From positions 62,001 to 126,000 of the forward strand of contig NZ_JAIVFT010000017.1 of the NCBI RefSeq assembly GCF_020829665.1: a stretch of DNA of 64,000 nt, read 5' to 3'. The translations under genes were made by a program, and so were the position numbers. Position 1 is the stretch's first letter. Every line of letters starts with the position of its first letter. This DNA comes from Nostoc sp. CHAB 5824 (GTDB taxonomy: Bacteria > Cyanobacteriota > Cyanobacteriia > Cyanobacteriales > Nostocaceae). Below are positions 49,933-59,141 of the stretch, in pieces. The notes under the pieces were generated by a model that worked only from the letters and a program-made list of their open reading frames with translations, was not told the origin of the DNA and did not search any database.

Positions 49933-52656
49933 ATGCTTATGGCTAAAACAACTAGGATTTTTGGCGCGAATTCTGTAAAAGTTAAAAGGCAAAAGCAGCC
50001 AGGGCGTTGGCAGAAGACCACGCTGGCTCAGTTTTTACGTTTGCTTTTGTACTTCCTGATAGCTCTGCTATGCATCCTTGGTTCACCTGTGCTGGCAAAA
50101 GTTCCTGGCTCAATTAATTCCTCATCTCAACTACCAATTAACACTCTTACGTCGCTGGCTGTGACCACTGACCCCGCTTCACTACTAGAACAGGGCAAAG
50201 TTTTATACAATGCTGGAAACTTTACCAAGGCGGTAGAAGTGTTACAACAGGCTGTCCAAGTATATAAGCAGCAAGGGGAGAGCATCAAACTGGCAGCGAC
50301 ACTGAGTAATCTTTCTTTAGCTTACCAACAACTCGGTGCATGGAATCAGGCACAGCAGGCAATTACAGAGAGCTTAAATTTGCTCAAAGGACAGGATGAA
50401 AACCAAAATCTGCAAATATTTGCCCAATCACTGGATATTCAAGGTCGTCTCCAGCTGACAATGGGACAGGCCGAGGCGGCTTTAGCAACTTGGCGGCAGA
50501 CAGAAGAAATTTACAGGCAAGCAGATAATAAAAGCGGCGTGGTGCGATCGCTAATCAATCAAGCCCAGGCGTGGCGAACCCAAGGATTTTACCCCCGCGC
50601 TGTCAAAACACTCGATCATGTTAGTCAGACGTTAAAATCCCAACCAGACTCTATAGAAAAGACAGTGAGTTTGCGATCGCTCGGTGATGCCCTTTTGGTA
50701 GTGGGCGATTTGGAAAAGTCACGTCAGGCGCTAGAAGAAAGTCTGATGATTGCTCGAAATCTGCAATCAAGCGCTGAGATTGGGGCCAGTCTGTTCAGCC
50801 TGGGGAATAATGCTTTTAAACAACAAGACAAACTACAAGCGATCGCCTATTATCAACAAACAGTTGCAGCATCTCCCTCACCCCTGACAAAAGTCCAAGC
50901 GCAACTGAATCACCTGGGAATACTAATTAAAGATCAACAAGCGGCAGAGATTCAAGCTCTCTTGCCGTTGATTGAGTCCCAAATCGACCAACTCCCCCTT
51001 AGCCGTGCTAGTATTTACGCCCAAGTAAACTTTTCTCAAAGTCTGGCAAAAGTCAAGAGTGGTATATTACAAGCATCCAGTCAGAATTACTACTCAGGAT
51101 TCAGTACCAAAGACTCAGCAGTATTACTCGCCAGCGCCATCCAGCAATCCCGCAGTTTAGGGGACAAGCGGGCAGAAGCCTATGCACTGAAGAGTTTAGG
51201 CGGCTTGTACGAAGAAACCAGACAGTGGTCAGAGGCGCAAGAGCTTACCCGGCAAGGATTAGCTTTAGCACAGAGCAGCAATGCACCAGAAATTACCTAT
51301 ACCTTGGAGTGGCAATTAGGTAGATTGCTGTGGGCACAAAAAGATATTAATGGTGCGATCGCGGCTTATGATGCTGCTGTGGACACTCTCCAGTCTCTTC
51401 GCAGAGATTTAGTAGCCAATAAAGATGTAGTGAACCAAGATGTCCAATTCAACTTCCGGGACAGCGTGGAACCCGTTTACCGACAGTCAGTAGAGTTACT
51501 GCTGAAATCCCAAGAAGGAAAACCAGATGAAAAAATATTAGAGAAAGCACGCCAGCGGATTGAAGCGCTCCAACTAGCAGAATTAGACGACTTCTTCCGG
51601 GAAGCTTGCCTACAAGGTCAGAGAGTAGCCCTCGATCAAGTGGTAGATAAAGATAATTCTACGGCTGCCATCCTTTATCCGATTATTCTTCCTGACGAAC
51701 TCCAGGTAATTGTCAAAATTCCCAAACAACCCCTACAAAGCTACAGTAACAAGATATCCCAAATAGAAGTAGAGAAACTCTTAGTAGAACTGCGAAAAAA
51801 TCTTGTCAATCCCACCGCTACCAAAGCTGTTCAAACCCAGGCACACAAAGTTTACAACTGGCTGCTCAAACCTATTGAGTCACAATTGCAAAAAAGTGGT
51901 GTCAATACCCTAGTGTTTGTCCTAGATGGGCCGTTACGTAATTTACCAATGGTCGCTCTCTATGATGGTAAGCAATACTTGGTAGAAAAATATGCAGTTG
52001 CTCTGAGCGTGGGTCTGCAACTCCTCGACCCTAAACCACTAGTACAACAGCAACTAAGAGCGCTAACCGCAGGACTGACTCAGCCGCCACCAGGTTTTTC
52101 CAAGTTTGCACCGTTGCTTGCGATCAAATCTGAATTCGACGGCATTACCAAAGCAGGAGTCTCGACAACTAGCTTACTAGATGGAGATTTTAAAAAAAAG
52201 AATTTAGAGAGTGAAATTGGTGATACTTCATTCAACATAGTGCATTTAGCAACCCACGGTCAGTTTAGTTCCCGCCTTGAAGACACTTTTATTTTGGATT
52301 TCGATGGTCAGATCAATGTCAAGGATTTTGATACTCTCTTCCGCAGTCAGGGTAAAAGCATAGTAGAGCTATTAGTTTTGAGTGCTTGCCAGACAGCAAC
52401 AGGAGACAACCGTGCAGCACTGGGTCTTGCAGGAGCAGCTGTACGAGCTGGAGCACGCAGTACCATAGCGTCCCTGTGGCAGATTGACGATCAATCGACA
52501 GCAATGTTTGTTAGTGCCTTCTATCGAGAACTCAAGAGGGGCAAAATTAGCAAAGCCGAAGCTGTTCACCGTGCCCAGCTAGAACTGCTGAAACATCCTA
52601 ACTACAAAGCACCAAGCTTTTGGTCTGCTTATGTGTTGATTGGGAATTGGTTGTAA
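49933..52656 (+). CDS. Exported or membrane-anchored TPR-CHAT protein
   Basis: 907 residues. A hydrophobic signal/anchor at about 33-52 (LRLLLYFLIALLCILGSPVL) is followed by tetratricopeptide repeats to about 490 (LLEQGKVLYNAGNFTKAVEVLQQAV...). A CHAT caspase-like domain covers about 600-905, with catalytic His775 in VHLATHGQF and Cys819 in LSACQTATGD, and the conserved LASLWQ-like IASLWQIDD and APSFWSAYVLIG end. Targets are unknown. Cyanobacteria carry many TPR-CHAT proteins, and some take part in cell differentiation. Differs from the CHAT protein at 29162 by export signal and lack of NTPase. Confidence 0.9.
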   Translation: MLMAKTTRIFGANSVKVKRQKQPGRWQKTTLAQFLRLLLYFLIALLCILGSPVLAKVPGSINSSSQLPINTLTSLAVTTDPASLLEQGKVLYNAGNFTKAVEVLQQAVQVYKQQGESIKLAATLSNLSLAYQQLGAWNQAQQAITESLNLLKGQDENQNLQIFAQSLDIQGRLQLTMGQAEAALATWRQTEEIYRQADNKSGVVRSLINQAQAWRTQGFYPRAVKTLDHVSQTLKSQPDSIEKTVSLRSLGDALLVVGDLEKSRQALEESLMIARNLQSSAEIGASLFSLGNNAFKQQDKLQAIAYYQQTVAASPSPLTKVQAQLNHLGILIKDQQAAEIQALLPLIESQIDQLPLSRASIYAQVNFSQSLAKVKSGILQASSQNYYSGFSTKDSAVLLASAIQQSRSLGDKRAEAYALKSLGGLYEETRQWSEAQELTRQGLALAQSSNAPEITYTLEWQLGRLLWAQKDINGAIAAYDAAVDTLQSLRRDLVANKDVVNQDVQFNFRDSVEPVYRQSVELLLKSQEGKPDEKILEKARQRIEALQLAELDDFFREACLQGQRVALDQVVDKDNSTAAILYPIILPDELQVIVKIPKQPLQSYSNKISQIEVEKLLVELRKNLVNPTATKAVQTQAHKVYNWLLKPIESQLQKSGVNTLVFVLDGPLRNLPMVALYDGKQYLVEKYAVALSVGLQLLDPKPLVQQQLRALTAGLTQPPPGFSKFAPLLAIKSEFDGITKAGVSTTSLLDGDFKKKNLESEIGDTSFNIVHLATHGQFSSRLEDTFILDFDGQINVKDFDTLFRSQGKSIVELLVLSACQTATGDNRAALGLAGAAVRAGARSTIASLWQIDDQSTAMFVSAFYRELKRGKISKAEAVHRAQLELLKHPNYKAPSFWSAYVLIGNWL

Positions 52657-52813
52657 TTTCGTACAATTTTCAACGCCTTTCTTGACAACCCAAGGCATCT
52701 GGTTGCGACCTCTCAAGTTTTGTATCGTAATATAGTTGTAATATTTTCTCGGCGTTAGCGATCGCGGCTCAGAAGTCAGAAGAAAAATAATTAATCTAAT
52801 ATAGATAAACTAG

Positions 52814-53365
52814 ATGAGCCGTTTTTTTGTCGCCGTTTTACCACCACAAGACATTCAAGACTACGCCAACCAGATTAAGCAGTACTTTGCTGATCGCCAT
52901 GCTAGTAGCGGGGCGCTAAAGTCTCCGCCTCATATTACTCTGCAACTACCTTTTGAATGGATAGATGCTGACTTGCCACTGCTAGAAGCATCTTTGAAAG
53001 AGTTTGCTCATAGGCAACAGCCAGTAACAATTACACTCAGGGGATTTGATGCCTTTGCGCCCCGTGTCATATACATTAATGTAGTCAGAAGTCAAGCACT
53101 TTTGACTTTACAAGCTGATTTAATGGCTTATACAGAAGGCAACTTGGGAATCGTTGACAAGGTTTCTAAAACCCGCCCTTTTGCGCCCCACATGACGGTT
53201 GCGTTTCGGGATTTAACAAAGCAAAACTTTAAAGCTGCTTGGCCAGAGTTTGAAAAGCGTCAGTTGCATTTTGAGTTTACTGCCGACAAATTAACGCTAC
53301 TGCTTCACGACGGTAAGCGCTGGAATATTAAATCGGAGTTTGGTTTTTTCTGTGGTAGCCATTAA
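52814..53365 (+). CDS. 2'-5' RNA ligase / cyclic phosphodiesterase family protein
   Basis: 183 residues. Two HxT motifs of the 2H phosphoesterase superfamily: His40-Ile-Thr42 (SPPHITLQLPF) and His126-Met-Thr128 (FAPHMTVAF). The fold processes 2'-5' or 2',3'-cyclic phosphodiester bonds in RNA or nucleotides. The last 69 bases overlap the 3' end of the convergent NTPase gene, which is long for convergent bacterial genes. Confidence 0.85.
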   Translation: MSRFFVAVLPPQDIQDYANQIKQYFADRHASSGALKSPPHITLQLPFEWIDADLPLLEASLKEFAHRQQPVTITLRGFDAFAPRVIYINVVRSQALLTLQADLMAYTEGNLGIVDKVSKTRPFAPHMTVAFRDLTKQNFKAAWPEFEKRQLHFEFTADKLTLLLHDGKRWNIKSEFGFFCGSH

Positions 53366-54727
53366 GCGATGTTTTTGTGATGGACGCTGGTAATATTTGA
53401 TATTGGAGCTAATTTGATTTTGGATTAATTGGTAATTTATATATTCTCTCACCATTGGTGTTACAGAGAAAAGGGTAGCATTTTTGTCTACCAGAGAGCG
53501 CTCTTGCAAAGATTCCAAAGCATTTAGTAATTGTTGTGGTGGTATAGCAGGCGATATTTGCGTTCGCATCTCTGAAAATGAAGCTGATTGAGAATTACTT
53601 CCTAACCACTTTATAATGATATTTTCTGTATCTGACAAGCGGTTAAAATGGTCTTTTAGAAGCTGGTTAATCTCGCCAAAAACTAATATTTTTTGCTTTA
53701 AAAATTCCGAAATATTCCCGTCAAATAACTTATGAATTTTATTAGAGGCTATATTTAATGCCAATGGATTACCTGCATAACCCTTAGTGAGTTGATACCA
53801 ATCAGCACTTGAACCCCAAAAAGCGCCCTTAGTTTTAAATATTTCTTCTACTTCTATTACTTGTAAACCTTTTAGTTGCAATGCTCTAACTGGTAATCTT
53901 TCTCCTGCCATTGGCTGAATTTCTTTCGGCATTTCCTGACTTGTAATCACCAAGCAGCTTTGATGAAATGTTTCTGCAACTCGTCTTATAAGTTCGCCAT
54001 AGCCTTGAGAAGAATATGCAACATTATATTTACCTGAAGTATCTTGTAAAATTGCCTCTAAATTATCTAATATCAATAAACAACGAGCATTTTTTAAATA
54101 ATGAATCAACTGCGAAATTCTACCGTCTAAAGTTCTTGATAAATTAGTTTTCTGTCCGTGTGATAAAAGTTGGATTAGATCGGCTAACATATCTTTGATT
54201 GGTGGAGCATTTCGGAGACTACGCCAAATCACAAACTCAAACTTATCTTGAATTTGCTCTGCTAACTTTACTGATAAGCTGGTTTTGCCCATGCCATCCA
54301 TACCTAACAAAGTCACTAATCGGCAGTTTTCTTCGAGAATCCAGTGTTTTAGTGTCGTTAGTTCTGCTGTGCGGCCCAAAAATCTAGAGACATCGGGTGC
54401 TTCGCCCCAATCAATTAAATTTTCGATTGAATGCTGATTACTAATTACTTCATTAGTATTAGGTAGTTGATAATCACTTGGTTCAAGTAATAAATTAAAA
54501 GCCCTGAAACAGATGCTTAGAGTTTGCTTGTCAACTCCGACTTGGCAATGAAATACCTTCATCACTGTATCTGAATCTAAGCCAGTGCGATCGCTTAAAT
54601 CTTCCAAAGTGTAACGTTTATCTAAGTTTTCCCAACTTTGTGCCTCACATTTCGCCGTTTGAAGTTTCTGAAATCCTTGAGGTGTAAGAATAACACCCCG
54701 TTTGCGCCTGCGTTGTTGTGGATTCAT
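53297..54727 (-). CDS. HTH-like NB-ARC NTPase without sensor repeats
   Basis: 476 residues from the ATG at 54727, preferred to one 8 codons upstream because AAAGG lies 6 bases before it and the protein then begins MNPQQRRRKRGVILTPQGFQKL, the usual start of this family. Residues 1-90 (RYTLEDLSDRTGLDSDTVMKVFHCQVGVDKQTLSICFRAFNLLLEP) form a helix-turn-helix-like domain. The NB-ARC follows: P-loop LLGMDGMGKTS, CLLILDNLE as Walker B, VITSQE sensor and YAGNPLALNIAS. Relatives normally continue with WD40 or other repeats; this one stops after the winged-helix part, so it is a minimal or truncated form. Confidence 0.82.
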   Translation of the reverse strand: MNPQQRRRKRGVILTPQGFQKLQTAKCEAQSWENLDKRYTLEDLSDRTGLDSDTVMKVFHCQVGVDKQTLSICFRAFNLLLEPSDYQLPNTNEVISNQHSIENLIDWGEAPDVSRFLGRTAELTTLKHWILEENCRLVTLLGMDGMGKTSLSVKLAEQIQDKFEFVIWRSLRNAPPIKDMLADLIQLLSHGQKTNLSRTLDGRISQLIHYLKNARCLLILDNLEAILQDTSGKYNVAYSSQGYGELIRRVAETFHQSCLVITSQEMPKEIQPMAGERLPVRALQLKGLQVIEVEEIFKTKGAFWGSSADWYQLTKGYAGNPLALNIASNKIHKLFDGNISEFLKQKILVFGEINQLLKDHFNRLSDTENIIIKWLGSNSQSASFSEMRTQISPAIPPQQLLNALESLQERSLVDKNATLFSVTPMVREYINYQLIQNQISSNIKYYQRPSQKHRLMATTEKTKLRFNIPALTVVKQ

Positions 54728-55090
54728 TAATAGCCTTTCAGTTTTGTGCATACAATCATAAAGTAATAGTCAGTAGTTAGCGCCTATAATATGCTGCCAA
54801 AATCTCTACTCCACTTAAGAGGATGCTACAAAGATAAAATGTGTTTTTCCTGAAATCAGGTTTGTTAAATATTATGAATATTTTTACTGACAATACCTTT
54901 TTTTACTGAACTTTTAGAGATGCTTCGGGATTTTTGCGTAAGTTTTTGGCAGATGAAATGCTTACTCGTTAAAGATTTGGGAATTTTATGCTCAGAAATT
55001 CTTCAGTTTAATTCTTAAGTTCCTTAACTTCGGTTGTTAGGGCAGAGTTACACATGCAAAATACAAAGAGTTTCCCCATTCCAAAATCCA
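54728..55090. other. AT-rich spacer
   Basis: Between divergent genes. Small hairpins (AAATATT...AATATTT near 54866) but no gene or repeat I can support. An in-frame TTG at 55034 would add 19 residues to the next gene. Confidence 0.4.
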
Positions 55091-55852
55091 GTGAAAAATT
55101 TAAGTCGCATTTTTATAGTTCTCCTCACCTTTATTCTTTGGCTAGGTGGGCTGAGTCCTGCTTTAGCAGATTCCAAAACAGTATTAGGTATAACTAGCCT
55201 TTATAGCACCTCAGAGCAACAAGAGCAAGGAGTGACGGTTTATAAAGATATACTCCAATACGCGATTGCTACTCCTTTTGCTCTACCTCCAAATTTTCCG
55301 ATTCCTGCTACTAAAGAAGAGTTTGATAAAACAGTAGTACCAGGGCTAGTAAAAGTACTTGGAGATGGTTCAGTTACTAAAGCTTGGTTCGACTTTCAAG
55401 CGGGGCAACCTGAAAGTACTGGAAACCAATTGTTTAGTGTTGATGCTCCTTTAGGTCAGAAACTATATAGTGTAGTAGCTGGAAAACCTTTGCAACAATG
55501 TCCTCTTAAAATTCAGGATACTCAAATTGATTTCTTTCTAAATTCAGACGATGCAGCTAAAAGAGCTAAAGAACTAGATGCCCAAAATTATTTTATCTAC
55601 GTTTCTCCTGTTCAGGAATTACGCAAGAAATTACTTGATGCTCTGTACGAGCAATATACGAGTGGAAATCAAAATTCATCTTGTTTTTTAGTTAACGGCA
55701 CTACTAAGAAGATTACAGTTGATTTCCAAGATATTTACACTTTACTTCCTTCTCAATTGCAGCAGCCAGCGAAGGAAAGACCACTCGTTTTCTTACCTAA
55801 GAGTGACAATGAGTTTTTATATGTTGTCAACGCCAGACAGTCAGTTAGCTAG
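55091..55852 (+). CDS. Secreted hypothetical protein
   Basis: 253 residues from a GTG at 55091, chosen because MKNLSRIFIVLLTFILWLGGLSPALADS is a clean signal peptide with an ALA cleavage site; the longer TTG version adds a non-signal leader. The mature part alternates strands and helices (VLGITSLYSTSEQQEQGVTVYKDI, DFFLNSDDAAKRAKELDAQNYFIYVSPVQELRKKL). The last segment slightly recalls Tic22-type proteins, which are periplasmic outer-membrane-biogenesis factors in cyanobacteria, but I am not confident. Single gene. Confidence 0.6.
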   Translation: MKNLSRIFIVLLTFILWLGGLSPALADSKTVLGITSLYSTSEQQEQGVTVYKDILQYAIATPFALPPNFPIPATKEEFDKTVVPGLVKVLGDGSVTKAWFDFQAGQPESTGNQLFSVDAPLGQKLYSVVAGKPLQQCPLKIQDTQIDFFLNSDDAAKRAKELDAQNYFIYVSPVQELRKKLLDALYEQYTSGNQNSSCFLVNGTTKKITVDFQDIYTLLPSQLQQPAKERPLVFLPKSDNEFLYVVNARQSVS

Positions 55853-56177
55853 TATTGCACCACATTAATTTTAATAAGTTTGTAGTGGGTAAATAGAGCA
55901 GTAGGGGCGCACAGATGTGCGCCCCTATCACGTAGTATCATCAATAGTTGAGAATAAGCGATCGCCCACCAAGACTTAAACGACCTTTCTTTTTACTTAC
56001 CAGTCTGTAGTCACCTACGCTGAATGTCTCAAAGAGTTGCACCTTGTCGTCACACATCGCTTAACTTTTAGAAGGCCTTGCAAACTAAATATGTTAGATT
56101 TATTTATTTCTACTTACATAATTTTTGTAAAACAAGATACATTAAATGGTAGTTTAGTAGCAAAGGAACCAAAAAGC
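55853..56177. other. Spacer with a perfect palindrome
   Basis: Holds the palindrome at 55903-55928 and a HIP1 site. The frame upstream of 56178 is open to 56037 but gives an unlikely N-terminus. Confidence 0.5.
55903..55928. repeat. Perfect 26-bp palindrome
   Basis: TAGGGGCGCACAG and its exact complement. Intact relative of the degenerate copy at 16663-16690 and similar in style to the one at 43419-43446. It may act as terminator hairpin for the secreted-protein gene. Confidence 0.85.
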
Positions 56178-56921
56178 ATGGCCGTTAGTAGCCCTGAAGT
56201 CATCCGTCATATATTGATTGGGCTGGGATATTTAGCACCTGAAATTGATCCTAAGCCGGATCTGACTAAATTTGCTCCTTGGAAGCGGAATAACAACTCC
56301 TTGACAGATGATCCTACCGAAGAAGCGATTAAAAAGTTTCAAAAACAGTACCCACAAAAACTTGTGGTAAATGGTAACGCTGATTCCGAGACTCGAAGCG
56401 TAATGGAAGATACAGTTATAGGGCTTCAGAATAGATTGAAGTTTCACGGTTTTGCAACCAATGCCGAAATTCCTCCAAACAAGCCTTTTTATGGGCCAGC
56501 CACTTATACAGCAGTCAAGAAATTTCAGAAATCTCAGGGTTTAACTGAAAATGGCATTGCCACTATTGAACAGCGTCAAATTCTACAGCAACCTAGTCTC
56601 ACAAATAAGCCCCAGCCGCAGCCTCAGTCCCAACTCAAACTGATAGATTTATGTTTCCAATTTAAAAAGACTCCTCAAAATCCTTCTTACATCGCAGCAT
56701 TAAATAACTTACAACAAAATCTACCCAAGGACGTTTTACACAAAGTTACTAATAAATGGAGGGGGACAAACGATCAAAATCCTGAGATTGTTAAGCTGAC
56801 GAATGTGTTCACTTATTATGATGACAACAATCAAAACCATCGTGATGCACTAACTCACTTACAAAGTCAGATCACCCCAGCCATCTATAAAGAATTTATT
56901 AGTCTTTGGAATAAGAAATAA
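56178..56921 (+). CDS. Peptidoglycan-binding-domain protein
   Basis: 247 residues from the ATG at 56178, preceded by AAAGGA at 8-9 bases; the 47 codons upstream in frame are unlike protein. Two PG_binding_1-type modules are seen at about 5-75 (VIRHILIGLGYLAPE...EEAIKKFQKQYPQKLVVNGNADSETRSVM) and 80-140 (VIGLQNRLKFHGF...YTAVKKFQKSQGLTENGIATIEQRQIL). A Pro/Gln linker leads to a helical C-terminus. No signal peptide is visible, so either export is non-classical or the modules bind something in the cytoplasm. Confidence 0.82.
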   Translation: MAVSSPEVIRHILIGLGYLAPEIDPKPDLTKFAPWKRNNNSLTDDPTEEAIKKFQKQYPQKLVVNGNADSETRSVMEDTVIGLQNRLKFHGFATNAEIPPNKPFYGPATYTAVKKFQKSQGLTENGIATIEQRQILQQPSLTNKPQPQPQSQLKLIDLCFQFKKTPQNPSYIAALNNLQQNLPKDVLHKVTNKWRGTNDQNPEIVKLTNVFTYYDDNNQNHRDALTHLQSQITPAIYKEFISLWNKK

Positions 56922-57201
56922 ACAAATGGAACCTATAGCAGAATTCAGACAAAACTCTGAGTTCAGCAGAAAACTGGAGCGGAGAAAACTTTCGCTCTGG
57001 ATTTTTCAATATTTGGCTTCCTTAGAGGTTTTTTGAAAAGTGTTGGGCTGTGATAGCTACTTATTAATCTTCCCTAACCCCAATACTTATCGGGTTTTGG
57101 GGAAAAGGGAAAGAAAAAACCTTTTCCCCAAACCAAATTCTGAGTTCAAAATGCAAAACCCGAGTAGTATTGCCCCTAACCCAGTATTAGGGCTGTTTCA
57201 T

Positions 57202-58554
57202 TTAGTTTGAGTACAGCAACCGCGCCAAACTAGGTAATGCCTCCCCATAGGTGGGATGAATGTGAACCGATCGCTCTAGTAGCTGCCACGTTGCTCCCGC
57301 TTCTATCAGCGATAGAAATACATGGACGATTTCAGCCGCTTCATAGCCTACCAACGTTGCGCCTAAAATTTTGTCGGTATCGTTGTCCACTACCATGCGG
57401 TAAAATCCCAAGTCGTGCCCCCATTCGATCGCGCGGGCAATCTGTAACATCTGTAGCGTGGCAGAGCGGGCATTAATTCCTTTTTGCTGCGCCTGTTCAA
57501 GTGTCATCCCGACTCGCCCGACTTGTGGCTCAGTGTAGACGGCGTAGCCAAGGACGCGATCGCTGCGAGTTCGCTCCTCTCCAGATAAAATTGCCTTTAA
57601 GCGGCGATAGTCTTCCCAGGAAACATGGGTAAAAGCAGGTTGTCCAGCAGCATCGCCAATGGCATAAACACCATCACAAGTGGTATGAAAGTGGTCGTCG
57701 ATTTTAATGTATCCGCGATCGTTTAACTCAATTCCCGTTGCTGTCGCGTTCAATGCCTTAGTATTGGGCTTGCGTCCGGTCGCAACAAGCAAAGCTTCTG
57801 CCTCTAGTTTTTCGCCATGATTCAGGGTCGCTGTAAACACTCCATCTGTGTAGGCAACCTGCTTAACTTCTGAATTGAAATGAAGCTCAATGCCGTCTTG
57901 TTTAAAGGCTTGTGCCAGAGTTTGGCTGACTTCGGATTCTTCATGGTCGAGAAGGCGATCGCCCCGCACAATTATTTGAGTTTGGCTGCCCAAACGCGCC
58001 AATCCTTGTCCCAACTCTAATCCAATATAGCCACCACCAATCACCAACAGACGCGACGGCAATTGTTTTAACTCAAAAAAATTGCGGTTGGTCAGATAGG
58101 GAGTCCCCGCTAAACCTGGAATGTCTGGAATCAGGGAAGATGTGCCAGTGTTGATGACGATAATGGGTGCTTGCACACTGACATCACCGCCAATTACAAT
58201 TCGTTCCCCCCTGAAGGATGCCTCCGCCCGCACAATTTTTACTCCAGCATCCTCTAAACGTTTGCTCACACCCTGATTAAAACTGTCTCGAATGCTGCGA
58301 ACCCGTTCCATGACAGTGGAAAAATCGACATTCACTTGAGCATGGATACCGAGCTTTTCTGCCTGTCGTGCCCGACCTGCGGCGTGAGCAGCTGCCAAAA
58401 ATGCCTTAGAAGGTGTACAGCCATAGTTAATACAACTGCCACCCAAAACATCGCGTTCAAACAGCACTACCTTACGACCTTCCTTGGCAAAATCACTCGC
58501 CAACGGAATGCCACCTTGACCACTCCCAATCACAATTACATCTGCGGTTTCCAT
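57202..58554 (-). CDS. MerA-like pyridine nucleotide-disulfide oxidoreductase
   Basis: 450 residues. FAD motif VIVIGSGQGGIPLASDFAKEG. The redox-active disulfide is Cys41-Cys46 in GGSCINYGCTPSKAF. The NAD(P) motif is LLVIGGGYIGLELGQGLARLG, the second FAD strand is DGVYAIGDAAGQPAF, and the C-terminal HIHPTYGEALP supplies the catalytic His for the partner subunit. This is class I of the family (mercuric reductase, lipoamide and glutathione reductase). It lacks the N-terminal metal-binding domain and the C-terminal vicinal cysteines of true MerA, so mercury reduction is not supported; a thiol or electrophile reductase is more likely. Confidence 0.88.
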   Translation of the reverse strand: METADVIVIGSGQGGIPLASDFAKEGRKVVLFERDVLGGSCINYGCTPSKAFLAAAHAAGRARQAEKLGIHAQVNVDFSTVMERVRSIRDSFNQGVSKRLEDAGVKIVRAEASFRGERIVIGGDVSVQAPIIVINTGTSSLIPDIPGLAGTPYLTNRNFFELKQLPSRLLVIGGGYIGLELGQGLARLGSQTQIIVRGDRLLDHEESEVSQTLAQAFKQDGIELHFNSEVKQVAYTDGVFTATLNHGEKLEAEALLVATGRKPNTKALNATATGIELNDRGYIKIDDHFHTTCDGVYAIGDAAGQPAFTHVSWEDYRRLKAILSGEERTRSDRVLGYAVYTEPQVGRVGMTLEQAQQKGINARSATLQMLQIARAIEWGHDLGFYRMVVDNDTDKILGATLVGYEAAEIVHVFLSLIEAGATWQLLERSVHIHPTYGEALPSLARLLYSN

Positions 58555-59141
58555 TGGCTTGACCTTGTAGAGGGCGAATTAAGTAATTTGGCGTTGCAGA
58601 ACAGTGGGATGAATTGGGGGAGGCAGGGGAGGCAGGGGGAGAATGAAAGGAAGTTGCTAAATCATCCCGCAACTTGCAATGCCAGTAATTTAACTATCAG
58701 TTATCACTGGTAAATGTCTTCAAGCAATCCAGTTCAGCCAAGCCACTTTGTCCATCTGCATAAGCTTTATGGAAGCTGTTGCGCTCTTGCCACCACTTCC
58801 AGATCCGCTTAATGTACTCGAAGCATTCGTCTAGCGGTGTGTTGTTCGTGGGGTATTTGAAAAATGCGATCACAACGTACAAAGTAATATCGGCGAAAGT
58901 CGATGTTGTTAAAAGTTTTTAGTCTGTTCAACTATTTTAAAAAGCACAGTGTTCTCTTTCCTCCAACTAAGGACGGATAATTCTCAATTTGTTGCTCTGT
59001 CAGATGGAGTTAATCCAGTTAATCGGTAAACATAGGGAGTGATTGTTCACGTCTAGACGTGATGAAACAGCATTTATTTTTCTTAAACAGTCGATAATGT
59101 AAATAAATGTAATAAAATCTTCAGGCAGGACAGAAGCATCT
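58555..59141. other. Spacer with a doubtful small frame
   Basis: G-rich low-complexity stretch at 58612-58650 (GGAGGCAGGGG type). A minus-strand frame at 58697-58882 (ECFEYIKRIWKWWQERNSFHKAYADGQSGLAELD) has protein-like composition but starts only at TTG or GTG with no ribosome site; it may be a gene remnant. The promoter of the ArsA gene is at the right. Confidence 0.4.

Noticed and set aside
49933..52656. Assignment of the TPR-CHAT gene as hetF
   Set aside because: Many cyanobacterial TPR-CHAT proteins share this layout; nothing visible here distinguishes it as the heterocyst gene.
57202..58554. True mercuric reductase
   Set aside because: The N-terminal metal-binding domain and the C-terminal cysteine pair needed for Hg(II) are missing, and there is no mer operon.
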